Shown one piece after another: positions 35,590-44,488 of a stretch of 64,000 nucleotides of DNA. The position numbers were made by a program, and so were the translations under genes. A model generated the notes under the pieces. The model searched no databases. It had not been told where the DNA came from and saw only the letters and a program-made list of their open reading frames with translations. Where the stretch lies: NCBI GenBank assembly GCA_900318115.1, contig ONJJ01000005.1:47043-111042 (forward strand), given 5' to 3'. This stretch comes from an uncultured Prevotellaceae bacterium. GTDB lineage: Bacteria > Bacteroidota > Bacteroidia > Bacteroidales > Bacteroidaceae. Numbering within the stretch: position 1 is the stretch's first letter; each line of letters starts with the position of its first letter.

Positions 35590-36075
35590 ATGAACGGTTT
35601 CGATATACTCTTCATCGTCATCCTCGCCATCGGAGCATGGCGGGGATGGAGCAATGGTCTGCTGAAGGAAGTGCTGGGACTCATCGGCGTTTTCGTAGGT
35701 TTCTACGTGGCCTACAAGCTCTATGAGCAGGTCGGTTGCCAGCTGGCACCCCACATCGGCACCTCACCCAGTGTGGCCAGCATCCTCGCTTTTGCCCTCA
35801 TCTGGATGGGCGTCCCCATCCTGCTCGGGCTCGTCGGTGCACTGCTGACGAAAGTCCTGGAGTGGGCCGGCCTGGAGGGACTGAACAACCTCGGCGGCGT
35901 CCTCGTCAGCCTCATCAAGTATTGGCTCATCCTCGGCGCCTTAGCCAACGTGCTCTCCATCACCAGCCTCGTGCCCGAGGAAACCCAGAAGCAATCCATC
36001 CTCTTCGAACCACTCAAGCAGAGCACCTCCGTCGCCTTCGACCTCGCCAAGAGACAATGGCAGCAGGCGAAATAA
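35590..36075 (+). CDS. CvpA family membrane protein
   Basis: The 161-residue protein starts MNGFDILFIVILAIGAWRGWSNGLLKEVLGLIG, the characteristic CvpA/colicin V production N-terminus, and has four hydrophobic segments. The C-terminus is polar. The molecular role of the family in envelope stress is not settled. It is the last gene of the rimP-nusA-infB unit and is followed by a terminator. Confidence 0.88.
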   Translation: MNGFDILFIVILAIGAWRGWSNGLLKEVLGLIGVFVGFYVAYKLYEQVGCQLAPHIGTSPSVASILAFALIWMGVPILLGLVGALLTKVLEWAGLEGLNNLGGVLVSLIKYWLILGALANVLSITSLVPEETQKQSILFEPLKQSTSVAFDLAKRQWQQAK

Positions 36076-36150
36076 CATCCTTGCGCCACGGAATAGCTTC
36101 CTACGCCGCAGAATAGCATCCTTGGTCATTTAGACTGAACCCTAAATAGA

Positions 36151-36194
36151 AATTCTCACAGGTTTGTGCCCCACAAATTTGTGAGAATTCTTTT
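36151..36194 (+). terminator. Terminator of the rimP-nusA-infB-cvpA operon
   Basis: AATTCTCACA at 36151-36160 pairs with TGTGAGAATT at 36180-36189 and the stem continues to GTTTGTG/CACAAAT, followed by CTTTTATT. Confidence 0.85.
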
Positions 36195-36290
36195 ATTGCG
36201 TCCAAATAATCGTTTTAACAACAACGAGTTTTAGGCGGATTATCTCTCGCTCTGCATCAGAGGACATATCAGGACGATGCCTCAACTTTG

Positions 36291-36383
36291 CTTTGACGTC
36301 CCTTGGGTCGTCAAGCAACACATCAGGACGTGTTGCCCATAAGATCCGCATCTTTCCTTTGACGTCCCTTGGGTCGTCAAGCA
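36291..36383. repeat. 27-bp perfect direct repeat, two copies
   Basis: The 27-mer at 36291-36317 recurs without change at 36357-36383. Inside, TTTGACG and CGTCAA are inverted, so each copy also forms a small hairpin around CCCTTGGGT. Confidence 0.8.
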
Positions 36384-36439
36384 CTGCATCTGCCTCTTTG
36401 CCGTCCCTCGCCCTGATGTGTACCAAGATACAGCCGCTG

Positions 36440-36515
36440 TATCTTTTCCTGCAGCCTGCTCTCCCCTTCCCTGCAGCCTGCTCTACCCGTCTCCACGCGG
36501 CCTGCTCCACCTGCC
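36440..36515. repeat. CAGCCTGCTC repeat tract
   Basis: Three units CAGCCTGCTC, CAGCCTGCTC and CGGCCTGCTC occur at 20-30-bp spacing. The motif matches 2572-2600 and 3150-3226. Its reverse complement resembles the first codons of sufB. Confidence 0.6.
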
Positions 36516-36710
36516 TCCTCTTCGATCTTTTCTGTGCAGCCGCCCACGATTGGCACCCCGTTATACGATTCATCGGAACAGCGTGATTTATTGGCGACAG
36601 GGCGGGCTGAGTGCTTGATATTTGTCACATTATTAAAGGTTTTTTTGTACCTCACTGCGCTCGGAAATGATAATTGATGTGAAAAAGAGATTGTTCTCAG
36701 ATATTTTATG

Positions 36711-36718
36711 TATCTTTG
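36711..36718 (+). promoter_or_regulatory. -7 box of the suf operon
   Basis: TATCTTTG lies 24 bp before the ATG at 36742; TTGTTC at 36691 may act as the -33 element. The position rules out the longer open frame beginning at 36667. Confidence 0.65.
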
Positions 36719-36741
36719 CCGCCGAAAAGCGAATAAAGAGA

Positions 36742-38289
36742 ATGATAAATACCGACGATATAGAGCAGAAGGCAGGCGAGCAGCAGCCCTCAGCAAGGCC
36801 TGATGCAGCAGAACTGCAGGCGGCAGGCGAGCGGCAGCCCGAAGGGCAGAATGCGTTTGTGCGCTCGGTGGTGGACAAGACCTATGAGTACGGCTTCACC
36901 ACGGACGTGGAGACGGAGGTCATCGACCGCGGCCTCACGGAGGACACCGTGCGCCTGATCTCGCAGAAGAAAGGCGAGCCGGACTGGCTGCTGGAATTCC
37001 GCCTGAAGGCGTTCCGCTACTGGCTGACGCAGGAGCAGCCCACCTGGGGCCACCTGAAGATGCCGGAGATAGACTATCAGGCCATCTCCTACTACGCCGA
37101 CCCGACCGCCAAGAAGAAGAGCGGCCCCAAGAGTCTGGAAGAGATTGACCCGGAGCTGATGAAGACGTTCGACAAGCTGGGCATCCCCCTGGAGGAGCGC
37201 CTGGCACTGAGCGGCACGGCGGTGGACGCCGTGATGGACTCGGTCTCCGTGAAGACCACGTTCCGCGAAAAGCTGGCCGAGCAGGGCATCATCTTTTGCT
37301 CGATCAGCGAGGCTGTGCGTGAGCACCCGGAGCTGGTGCGCAAGTACCTGGGCTCCGTGGTCCCCTACCGCGACAACTTCTTCGCCGCCCTGAACTCGGC
37401 GGTGTTCTCCGACGGCTCGTTCGTTTATATCCCCAAGGGTGTGCGCTGCCCCATGGAGCTGAGCACCTACTTCCGCATCAACGCCCAAGGCACGGGTCAG
37501 TTCGAGCGCACGCTCATCGTCTGCGACGAGGACGCCTACGTCAGCTACCTCGAAGGCTGCACGGCACCCATGCGCGACGAGAACCAGCTGCACGCCGCCA
37601 TCGTGGAAATCGTGGTGGAGGCGCGAGCCGAGGTGAAGTACTCCACCGTGCAGAACTGGTACCCCGGCGACAAGGACGGACGGGGAGGCGTGCTGAACCT
37701 GGTGACCAAGCGCGGACTGCTGCGCGGACAGGACAGCAAGCTCAGCTGGACACAGGTGGAGACGGGCAGTGCCATCACCTGGAAATACCCCTCCTGCGTG
37801 CTGGCAGGCGAAGGCTCGCAAGCGGAGTTCTACTCCGTGGCCGTCACCAACAACCACCAGCAGGCGGACACGGGGACGAAGATGATTCATCTGGCTCCGC
37901 GCACGCGCTCGACCATCATCAGCAAGGGCATCAGCGCCGGCCGCTCCCAGAACTCCTACCGCGGACTGGTCCGCGTGGCTGCCAAGGCGGAGGGAGCGCG
38001 CAACTACAGCTCGTGCGACAGCCTGCTGCTCAGTTCCGCCTGCGGTGCCCACACCTTCCCCTACATGGACGTGCAGAACCCCACGGCGGTGGTGGAGCAC
38101 GAGGCCACAACATCGAAGATCAGCGAAGACCAACTCTTCTACTGCCAGCAACGCGGCATCCCGCAGGAAGAGGCCGTGGGACTCATCGTCAACGGCTACG
38201 CCAAGGACGTGCTGCAGAAACTCCCGATGGAGTTCGCCGTGGAAGCCCAGAAACTCCTCAGCGTCTCGCTGGAGGGGACCGTGGGATAG
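36742..38289 (+). CDS. sufB: Fe-S cluster assembly scaffold protein SufB
   Basis: The 515-residue protein is the SufBC2D scaffold subunit. The core begins at [22 protein letters not shown] and includes [39 protein letters not shown] and CSSCD-region residues [21 protein letters not shown]. Residues about 6-33 (Gln/Ala/Glu-rich, [20 protein letters not shown]) are an extra N-terminal extension that resembles the translated CAGCCTG repeat. The ATG at 36742 follows from the promoter. Tandem 10-bp repeats separate it from sufC. Confidence 0.95.
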   Translation: MINTDDIEQKAGEQQPSARPDAAELQAAGERQPEGQNAFVRSVVDKTYEYGFTTDVETEVIDRGLTEDTVRLISQKKGEPDWLLEFRLKAFRYWLTQEQPTWGHLKMPEIDYQAISYYADPTAKKKSGPKSLEEIDPELMKTFDKLGIPLEERLALSGTAVDAVMDSVSVKTTFREKLAEQGIIFCSISEAVREHPELVRKYLGSVVPYRDNFFAALNSAVFSDGSFVYIPKGVRCPMELSTYFRINAQGTGQFERTLIVCDEDAYVSYLEGCTAPMRDENQLHAAIVEIVVEARAEVKYSTVQNWYPGDKDGRGGVLNLVTKRGLLRGQDSKLSWTQVETGSAITWKYPSCVLAGEGSQAEFYSVAVTNNHQQADTGTKMIHLAPRTRSTIISKGISAGRSQNSYRGLVRVAAKAEGARNYSSCDSLLLSSACGAHTFPYMDVQNPTAVVEHEATTSKISEDQLFYCQQRGIPQEEAVGLIVNGYAKDVLQKLPMEFAVEAQKLLSVSLEGTVG

Positions 38290-38293
38290 AAAT

Positions 38294-38353
38294 CCTAGGA
38301 AAACCTAGAAGAACCTGGGAAACCCTAAGAAACCCTAGGAAGTCCTAAGAAAC
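38294..38353. repeat. Six tandem copies of a 10-bp repeat between sufB and sufC
   Basis: Units CCTAGGAAAA, CCTAGAAGAA, CCTGGGAAAC, CCTAAGAAAC, CCTAGGAAGT and CCTAAGAAAC follow without gaps. The consensus is CCTARGAAAC. The array begins 5 bp after the sufB stop. Confidence 0.9.
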
Positions 38354-38375
38354 AAAACCAGAAACCCAAAGAACT

Positions 38376-39134
<759 letters not shown>

Positions 39135-39169
39135 GCGGGCGGAAATTACCTTAAAAGTAACAGACTCCT

Positions 39170-40582
39170 ATGCAGAATAGCCAATCAGCAACAGTGACAG
39201 CTCCCTCTCAGGAAGGGAGGGCAGGGGGCGAGGCTCAGTACATCGACCTCTTCCGCAGCGAGCGCGCCCTGCTGGATGCCCACTCCACGCCCTTCTTCAA
39301 CGAACGGCGCGAGGCGGCGCTGGCAGCCTTCGAGCGCATGGGGTTCCCCTCGCGGAAGGTGGAGCGCTACCGCTACACGGACGTGGCAGCAGCCTTCGCC
39401 CCTGACTACGGGCTGAACCTCTCGCGCCTGCGCATCCCCGCCAATCCCTACGAGGCCTTCCGCTGCGATGTCCCCAACCTCTCCACCTCCGTCTATTTCG
39501 TGGTCAACGACCAACTCTTCAAGGAAGCACTGCCGAAGGCCAAGCTGCCCGAGGGAGTGGTTGTGGACTCCTTGGCCGCTCCATTCTTGGAGGACTCTCC
39601 ACTCGAACTTGGCCGCTCCGTCCTTGGTGGACTTTCCGCTCTCGACTCCGACCCCATCAGCGCCCTCAACGCGATGCTGGGCCAGGAAGGACTCCTTATT
39701 TATATCCCCGCCGGCGTGCGCGTGGAACGTCCCATCCAGGTGGTGAACATCCTGCGCTCCGCCGTGCCTCTGATGGTGAACCGCCACGTGCAGATCATCG
39801 TCGAGGCCGGGGCGGAGGTGCAGCTACTCTTCTGCGACCACGCAGCCGACGACCAGGATTTCCTGGCTACACAGACGGTGGAGGTCCGTGTGGGCGAAGG
39901 TGCCCGTGTGGAACTCTATGAATTGGAAGAGACGCATGCGCGTTGCCGTCGGTTCTCTAATCTGACGGCGGACGTGGCCGCTGGCGCTCATCTGACCCAC
40001 GCCACGCTGACGCTGACCTGCGGCATCACGCGCAACCAGACGGACGTCGTCCTCTCCGGCCGGGGAGCATCGGTGAACCTCTATGGCTGCGCCATCGCCG
40101 ACGGGGAACAGCATGTGGACAACAATACGCTCATCGACCATCGCGCCCCTGGCTGCAAGAGCCGTGAGCTATATAAATATGTGGTGGACGAGCAGAGCAC
40201 AGGCGCCTTTGCCGGACGTGTCCTCGTGCGCGAGGAAGCACAGCAGACCGAGTCGCAGGAGACCAATGCCAACCTCGTCTGCACCCCCGAGGCACGCATG
40301 TACACCCAGCCGATGCTGGAAATCTACGCCGACGACGTGCAGTGCAGCCACGGCAGCACCGTGGGACAGATGAACGACGACGCTCTCTTCTACATGCGCC
40401 AGCGTGGCATCAGCGAGGCCGAAGCCCGCCTGCTGCTGAAGCAAGCCTTCGCCAGCGAGGTCATCAACCAGATCACCCTCACTCCCCTGCGCGACCGCCT
40501 GCATTACCTCATCGACAAACGCTTCCGTGGCGAACTCAGCCATTGCACCAGCTGCCGGATGTGCGGAAAAGGGAGCCTATAA
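39170..40582 (+). CDS. sufD: Fe-S cluster assembly protein SufD
   Basis: The 470-residue protein is the partner of SufB. The core has LLIYIPAGVRVERPIQVVNIL, RHVQIIVEAGAEVQLLFCDH and HGSTVGQMNDDALFYMRQRGIS, the last with the conserved His. Residues about 6-22 (APSQEGRAGGEA) are encoded by a GC-rich palindromic element of a family otherwise found between genes. The C-terminus ends with CTSCRMCGKGSL, rich in Cys. No sufS or sufU follows; ybeY does. Confidence 0.94.
   Translation: MQNSQSATVTAPSQEGRAGGEAQYIDLFRSERALLDAHSTPFFNERREAALAAFERMGFPSRKVERYRYTDVAAAFAPDYGLNLSRLRIPANPYEAFRCDVPNLSTSVYFVVNDQLFKEALPKAKLPEGVVVDSLAAPFLEDSPLELGRSVLGGLSALDSDPISALNAMLGQEGLLIYIPAGVRVERPIQVVNILRSAVPLMVNRHVQIIVEAGAEVQLLFCDHAADDQDFLATQTVEVRVGEGARVELYELEETHARCRRFSNLTADVAAGAHLTHATLTLTCGITRNQTDVVLSGRGASVNLYGCAIADGEQHVDNNTLIDHRAPGCKSRELYKYVVDEQSTGAFAGRVLVREEAQQTESQETNANLVCTPEARMYTQPMLEIYADDVQCSHGSTVGQMNDDALFYMRQRGISEAEARLLLKQAFASEVINQITLTPLRDRLHYLIDKRFRGELSHCTSCRMCGKGSL
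39200..39234. repeat. GC-rich palindromic element inside the sufD 5' end
   Basis: GCTCCCTCTC pairs with GGAAGGGAGG-type sequence, followed by GCAGGGGGCGAGG. It matches the reverse complement of the copy at 43744-43775 and codes for part of the SufD N-terminus. Confidence 0.65.
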
Positions 40583-40617
40583 ATCCGTAAATCTGTAAAT
40601 CTTTAAATCCGTAAATT
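40580..40617. repeat. 8-bp repeat tract between sufD and ybeY
   Basis: Units AAATCCGT, AAATCTGT, AAATCTTT, AAATCCGT and AAATT follow in phase. The tract fills the whole gap between the sufD stop and the ybeY start. Confidence 0.85.
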
Positions 40618-40620
40618 CCC

Positions 40621-41049
40621 TTGATTTCGTTCCAGACCATAAACGTAGAGATGCCCGCCATCGATGAAGCAAAGATCGTGGCGTGGGTGAAGGCTGTGGC
40701 TGCCACCTATGGCCGCAGCGCTGGCGACATCAACTACGTGTTTGTCGATGACGAGGAGATCCTGCGCGTCAACCGCCAGTTCCTCGGTCACGACTACTAC
40801 ACGGACATCATCACCTTCGACAACGGCACCTCAGCCCCAGGCACCTCGCACACCCTCTGTGGCGACCTGTTCATCAGCCTGGACACCGTGCGCACGAACG
40901 CCGAGGGCCTCGGCGTCGTCTATGCTCAGGAGCTGCATCGCGTGATCATCCACGGAGTGCTGCACCTCTGCGGCCTCAACGACAAAGGACCCGGCGAGCG
41001 CGAGCAGATGGAAGCTGCCGAGAACCGTGCCCTCGCCATCCTGCCGTGA
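40621..41049 (+). CDS. ybeY: Endoribonuclease YbeY (rRNA maturation factor)
   Basis: The 142-residue metalloprotein takes part in 16S rRNA 3'-end processing. The family zinc motif is HGVLHLCGLNDKGPGERE with two of the histidines; ADINYVFVDDEEILRVNRQFLGHDYYTDIITF precedes it in the usual order. The only start giving the full N-terminus (ISFQTINVEMPAID) is a TTG at 40621; a stop codon lies just upstream at 40612 and the next ATG (40651) would remove ten residues. The TTG lies next to the 8-bp repeat tract. Confidence 0.9.
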   Translation: MISFQTINVEMPAIDEAKIVAWVKAVAATYGRSAGDINYVFVDDEEILRVNRQFLGHDYYTDIITFDNGTSAPGTSHTLCGDLFISLDTVRTNAEGLGVVYAQELHRVIIHGVLHLCGLNDKGPGEREQMEAAENRALAILP

Positions 41050-41262
41050 TATAGCGGCGTCGTGCTGGCTTCCGTGCCGCGATGTAGCGGTGCCCTTGCC
41101 CTCTTGCCGTGCCGTAGCAGTGCTTTCGGCTGTAGTGCCTGTCCCTGCTGGCTGTGGTGCCTGACCCTGCCGGCTGTGGTGCCTGACGGTTCCCCGTCAG
41201 GTCCCTTCTCCCCTCCAGAAAAATAACCCTTCTCAAATAACCCTTCAAAAAACAAAAGCAAA
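41050..41262. repeat. Intergenic repeats and hairpin after ybeY
   Basis: GGCTGTGGTGCCTGACC and its neighbour GGCTGTGGTGCCTGACG form a 23-bp direct repeat near 41150-41190. CCTGACGG at 41182-41189 pairs with CCGTCAGG at 41194-41201. AAATAACCCTTC occurs twice near 41220-41247. No gene is seen. Confidence 0.55.
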
Positions 41263-42360
41263 ATGAAGAAATTACTCTCTCTCGCTGCGCTGGCACTGAT
41301 GCTGTGCGTGGCAGCCTGCCAGAACGGCGGCTACAAACTCACGGGAACCGTCAATGGTAGTCAGGACGGCGACACCGTAGTCCTCATCAACACGCAGAAC
41401 GACACGCTGCAGACGGCTGTCATCAAAGGCGGCAAGTTCGTCATGGAAGGTGTGCAGGACACCGCACAGGTGTGCTACATCCTTTGGAAGTCCAACGAGA
41501 ATCCCGACCAGATCATGGGTGCTGCCCTCGCTCTGGAGAATGGCAACATCACGCTGAAGCTGGACACTGCCGAGAACGTGCCCTCTGAAGTCACCGGCAC
41601 TCCCGCCAACGATGCCCTCACCGCCCTCAACAAAAAGGAGCAGGCCATCAACGAAGAGGCCCGCACCATCTTCGCCGTGCTCGGCGATACCGCTGCCACG
41701 CAAGAGGCTCAGGCTGAAGCCCAGAAGCAGCTGGAAGGACTCCAGGAACGTGCCACCGAGCTCTACAAGCAGTTCGTGAAGGAAAACATCAAGAACATCG
41801 CCGGACAAACCTCTCTCGTTCAGTACTCCAGCCTCTTCGACGACGAGTTTGTCCTGGAGCAGCTGGCTGCCGTGCCCGAGAGCGCTATCAGAGGAGATTT
41901 GGCTACACTCAAGGAGAACTACGACCTTAAGGCCGCTACGGCTGTGGGTCAGGACTTCAAGGATATCAAGGCTGCCACACCTGAGGGCGGAGAGCTCAGC
42001 GTCAGCGAGGTTGCTGCCAACGCCAAGGTGCTGCTCATTGACTTCTGGGCAAGCTGGTGCGGTCCCTGCCGCGCTGAGATGCCTAATGTGAAGGCTGCCT
42101 ACGAGAAGTTCCATCCCCAGGGCTTTGAGATCATCGGCGTCAGCCTCGACAGCGATGGCGAAGCCTGGAAGAAGGCTATTGCAGACCTGGGTATGACCTG
42201 GCCGCAGATCAGCGACCTGCAGGGCTGGGACTGCGAAGGTGCTGCCACCTATGTCGTGCGTGCTATCCCTGCTACCGTGCTCATCAAGGACGGTAAGATT
42301 GTTGCTCGTGACCTCCGCGGCGAGAAGCTCGCAGAGAAGGTCGAGGAACTGCTGAAATAA
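41263..42360 (+). CDS. TlpA/ResA-like thiol-disulfide oxidoreductase lipoprotein
   Basis: The 365-residue protein starts with a lipoprotein signal (MKKLLSLAALALMLCVAAC). Residues about 25-120 form a DUF4369-type beta domain (YKLTGTVNGSQDGDTVVLIN). A helical linker follows, and residues about 225-365 are a thioredoxin fold with the active site FWASWCGPCRAEMP near residue 265 and the cis-Pro in RAIPATVLI. It probably keeps periplasmic cysteines reduced. Its stop codon overlaps the start of the next gene by one base (TAATG). Confidence 0.9.
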   Translation: MKKLLSLAALALMLCVAACQNGGYKLTGTVNGSQDGDTVVLINTQNDTLQTAVIKGGKFVMEGVQDTAQVCYILWKSNENPDQIMGAALALENGNITLKLDTAENVPSEVTGTPANDALTALNKKEQAINEEARTIFAVLGDTAATQEAQAEAQKQLEGLQERATELYKQFVKENIKNIAGQTSLVQYSSLFDDEFVLEQLAAVPESAIRGDLATLKENYDLKAATAVGQDFKDIKAATPEGGELSVSEVAANAKVLLIDFWASWCGPCRAEMPNVKAAYEKFHPQGFEIIGVSLDSDGEAWKKAIADLGMTWPQISDLQGWDCEGAATYVVRAIPATVLIKDGKIVARDLRGEKLAEKVEELLK

Positions 42361-43766
42361 TGAACGACGCCACGCTTGACTATATCCGCCGCCACGCCTC
42401 GGACGACGTGCGCCAGTTGGCACTGCGTCCCGTTCCGGACGGAGTAGTCTTGCGTCAGGCTCTCACTCAAATCGAAGGTCGTCAGTTGGCTGCCCGCAAG
42501 CTTCCTGCTTGGGCGGCCACTGACGGCCTCCTGTTTCCGCCCCGCCTCTCGCTCGAACAATGTTCCAGCGAAGCCACGGCGCAGTACAAGCAAGCCCTCG
42601 TTCGCCGCCTCCTCGCCTCTCTTCCTCCTGCTTCATCCCCCTTTCTCCCTCCCGCCTCCTCCCCCTCTCTTCCTTCCGCCTCCTCCTCCGTCCCGTCCCC
42701 CTCTCTCCCTTCCGTCTCCTCCTCTGTCCCGTCCCCCTCTCTCCCTTCCGTCTCCTCCTCCGTCCCGTCCCCCTCTCTCCCTCCCGCAGCAGTGGCCGTC
42801 GCTTCAGCGACGGTTCCTCCAGTCTGCTTTGTCGACCTCACGGCAGGCTTCGGCGTGGACTTCGCCTCCCTCGCTCCGCTGTTCGCCCGTGCGACCTATG
42901 TCGAGCGGCAGGAAGTGCTCTGCGACATCGCACGCCACAACCTCCCCCTGCTCGGGTTGCCGGAAGCCGAGGTGCGCTGCTCCAGTGCCGAAGAGGTGCT
43001 GCAGGAACTGGCCGACAACCCCGTCACCTTGCTCTTTCTCGACCCCGCCCGCCGTGATGCTACCGGGCGTAAGGTGGCACTCATAGAAGACTGCACGCCC
43101 GATGTCTGTGCGCTGCAAGACCAACTGCGTGCCGCTGCCCACTATGTGCTCATCAAGCTCTCGCCCATGCTCGACCTCACGGCTGCCCTGCGTTCGTTGC
43201 AGGGAGTCGTGGAAGCGCACGTCGTCAGTGTGGACGGCGAGTGCAAGGAACTTTTGCTGCTCTTGGCTGCCGAAGCGTCCGCAGCCGAACCCCTCATACA
43301 TTGTTCCTACAGCCCTACCGTGCCTCCCCTGACATTCCGAATGTCCGAGGAAAGGTCGAGCAACGCCGTGATGGCTGCGGGCTTGCAGCAATACCTCTAC
43401 GAACCTGATGCGGCGATTCTGAAGGCGGGTGCCTTCAAGGTGCTCTGCCAGCGTTATCCTGTCAGCAAGCTGGCACCCGACACCCACCTCTACACAAGCG
43501 ACGAACCCGTGGTCGATTTCCCCGGCCGGCGGTGGAAGGTGATGGACAGTTGTTCCTTTGCCAAGAGCGAGCTGCGACGCCTCCTGTCCGATGTGCCCGC
43601 AGCCGACCTCACCCTCCGCGGCTTCCCGGGTTCCGTGGCTCAGCTGCGCAAGCAACTCCACCTGCGCGAAGGCGGTTCCGCCCACTTCATCGCCACCACC
43701 CTTGCCGACGGCTCACGTCACTTGATCCGGGTTGAAAGGGAAGCTCACCCCCTGCCCCTCCTATAA
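42360..43766 (+). CDS. THUMP-like SAM-dependent methyltransferase (PG_1098 type)
   Basis: The 468-residue protein has class I methyltransferase motif I in FVDLTAGFGVDFASLAP and motif IV in LLFLDPARRDATGRK, and a C-terminal THUMP-like region (LTLRGFPGSVAQLRKQL). It resembles the Porphyromonas PG_1098 family, thought to modify RNA; the substrate is unknown. Residues about 85-150 are a Pro/Ser insert made of 12-residue repeats (SVPSPSLPSVSS), which the family does not need. The last residues (EAHPLPLL) and the stop codon come from a GC-rich palindrome. The start is coupled to the previous stop. Confidence 0.82.
   Translation: MNDATLDYIRRHASDDVRQLALRPVPDGVVLRQALTQIEGRQLAARKLPAWAATDGLLFPPRLSLEQCSSEATAQYKQALVRRLLASLPPASSPFLPPASSPSLPSASSSVPSPSLPSVSSSVPSPSLPSVSSSVPSPSLPPAAVAVASATVPPVCFVDLTAGFGVDFASLAPLFARATYVERQEVLCDIARHNLPLLGLPEAEVRCSSAEEVLQELADNPVTLLFLDPARRDATGRKVALIEDCTPDVCALQDQLRAAAHYVLIKLSPMLDLTAALRSLQGVVEAHVVSVDGECKELLLLLAAEASAAEPLIHCSYSPTVPPLTFRMSEERSSNAVMAAGLQQYLYEPDAAILKAGAFKVLCQRYPVSKLAPDTHLYTSDEPVVDFPGRRWKVMDSCSFAKSELRRLLSDVPAADLTLRGFPGSVAQLRKQLHLREGGSAHFIATTLADGSRHLIRVEREAHPLPLL
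42681..42788. repeat. 36-bp tandem repeat inside the methyltransferase gene
   Basis: Three nearly identical in-frame copies lie at 42681-42716, 42717-42752 and 42753-42788, preceded by a degenerate one. The strand is almost pure pyrimidine. Copy number could change without a frameshift. Confidence 0.85.
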
Positions 43767-43775
43767 GGAGGTGAG
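43744..43775. repeat. GC-rich palindromic element at the end of the methyltransferase gene
   Basis: CTCACC pairs with GGTGAG and CTCCT with AGGAG over a TATA loop that contains the stop codon. It belongs to the family also found at 17621, 35535 and 39200. C/T-rich tandem CTTCTCGCCCC units follow at 43795-43855. Confidence 0.7.
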
Positions 43776-43905
43776 ACCTTAATCCTTCTCACCTCTCGCC
43801 TCTCCCCCTTCTCGCCGCACCCCTTCTCGCCCCCCTTCTCGCCCCCCTTCTCTCTCATCACTTTTATTTTTTCATTTTTTCATTTTTTTATTTTTCTCAT
43901 TTCCC

Positions 43906-44472
43906 GTGCTCTCCCTTCCTACATCCTATTTGGCACCCGTCTCCTGGTATCGCGCCCTTGCTGCCGCCGACTCAGCTGTCGTCGATCAGCACGAGCATTA
44001 CGTGAAGCAGACGTGGCGCAACCGTTGCCGCATCGCCATGCCCGATGGTCCGCAAGACTTGGTGCTGCCCGTGCAGGCCGCTTCTTCCCATGTTCCCATC
44101 CGCGACATACGTCTCAGCGACCACGGCAACTGGAGGCATCACCACTGGAGTGCACTGCGCACGGCCTACGGCAAGAGTCCTTTTTTCGAATACTACGCCG
44201 ATGACTTTGCTCCCTTCTACCTCGAACGGCGCTATGACTTCCTGCTGGACTTCAACCTCGCCCTGCATGAACTCGTCTGTGAGCTGATAGACCTCAACGT
44301 GCCCCTCGCTCGCTCCGAGCAATACACGGGAGCGCAGTTCCCCGTTGCCGAAGAACTGCGCCCGTACTATCAGGTCTTTGCCCAGCGATTAGGCTTCCTG
44401 CCGGACCTGAGCATCGCCGACCTGCTGTTCAATATGGGACCCGAGAGCCTGCTGGTGCTGACGGCAGGATAA
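43906..44472 (+). CDS. WbqC family protein
   Basis: The 188-residue protein matches the WbqC-like family (PF08889): LPTSYLAPVSWYRALAAADSA, the motif QTWRNRCRIA, LVLPVQ, WRHHHWSALRTAYGKSPFFEYY, then DLSIADLLFNMGPES at the end. Members lie in O-antigen and other loci, but their reaction is not established. The start is a GTG at 43906, since no ATG occurs in the short T-rich leader. Confidence 0.85.
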   Translation: MLSLPTSYLAPVSWYRALAAADSAVVDQHEHYVKQTWRNRCRIAMPDGPQDLVLPVQAASSHVPIRDIRLSDHGNWRHHHWSALRTAYGKSPFFEYYADDFAPFYLERRYDFLLDFNLALHELVCELIDLNVPLARSEQYTGAQFPVAEELRPYYQVFAQRLGFLPDLSIADLLFNMGPESLLVLTAG

Positions 44473-44488
44473 GTCCTCCTTCGCTTCC

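Larger units (their letters stand above)
36076..36741. other. 666-bp intergenic stretch: terminator, direct repeats, CAGCCTG repeats, sufB promoter
   Basis: No coding region is supported here. It holds a strong terminator (36151-36194), a 27-bp perfect direct repeat, a tract of CTGCAGCCTGCTC units and the promoter of sufB. Open frames across it are repetitive and lack family resemblance. Confidence 0.7.

Noticed and set aside
36193-36573. 126-codon minus-strand frame with repeated LDDPRDVK
   Set aside because: The repeat peptide comes from the 27-bp direct DNA repeat and the CAGCCTG tract; there is no start context, no family and no codon preference.
36790-38151. 453-codon minus-strand frame across sufB
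   Set aside because: Antisense artefact of GC-ending codons in sufB; no promoter or family motif.
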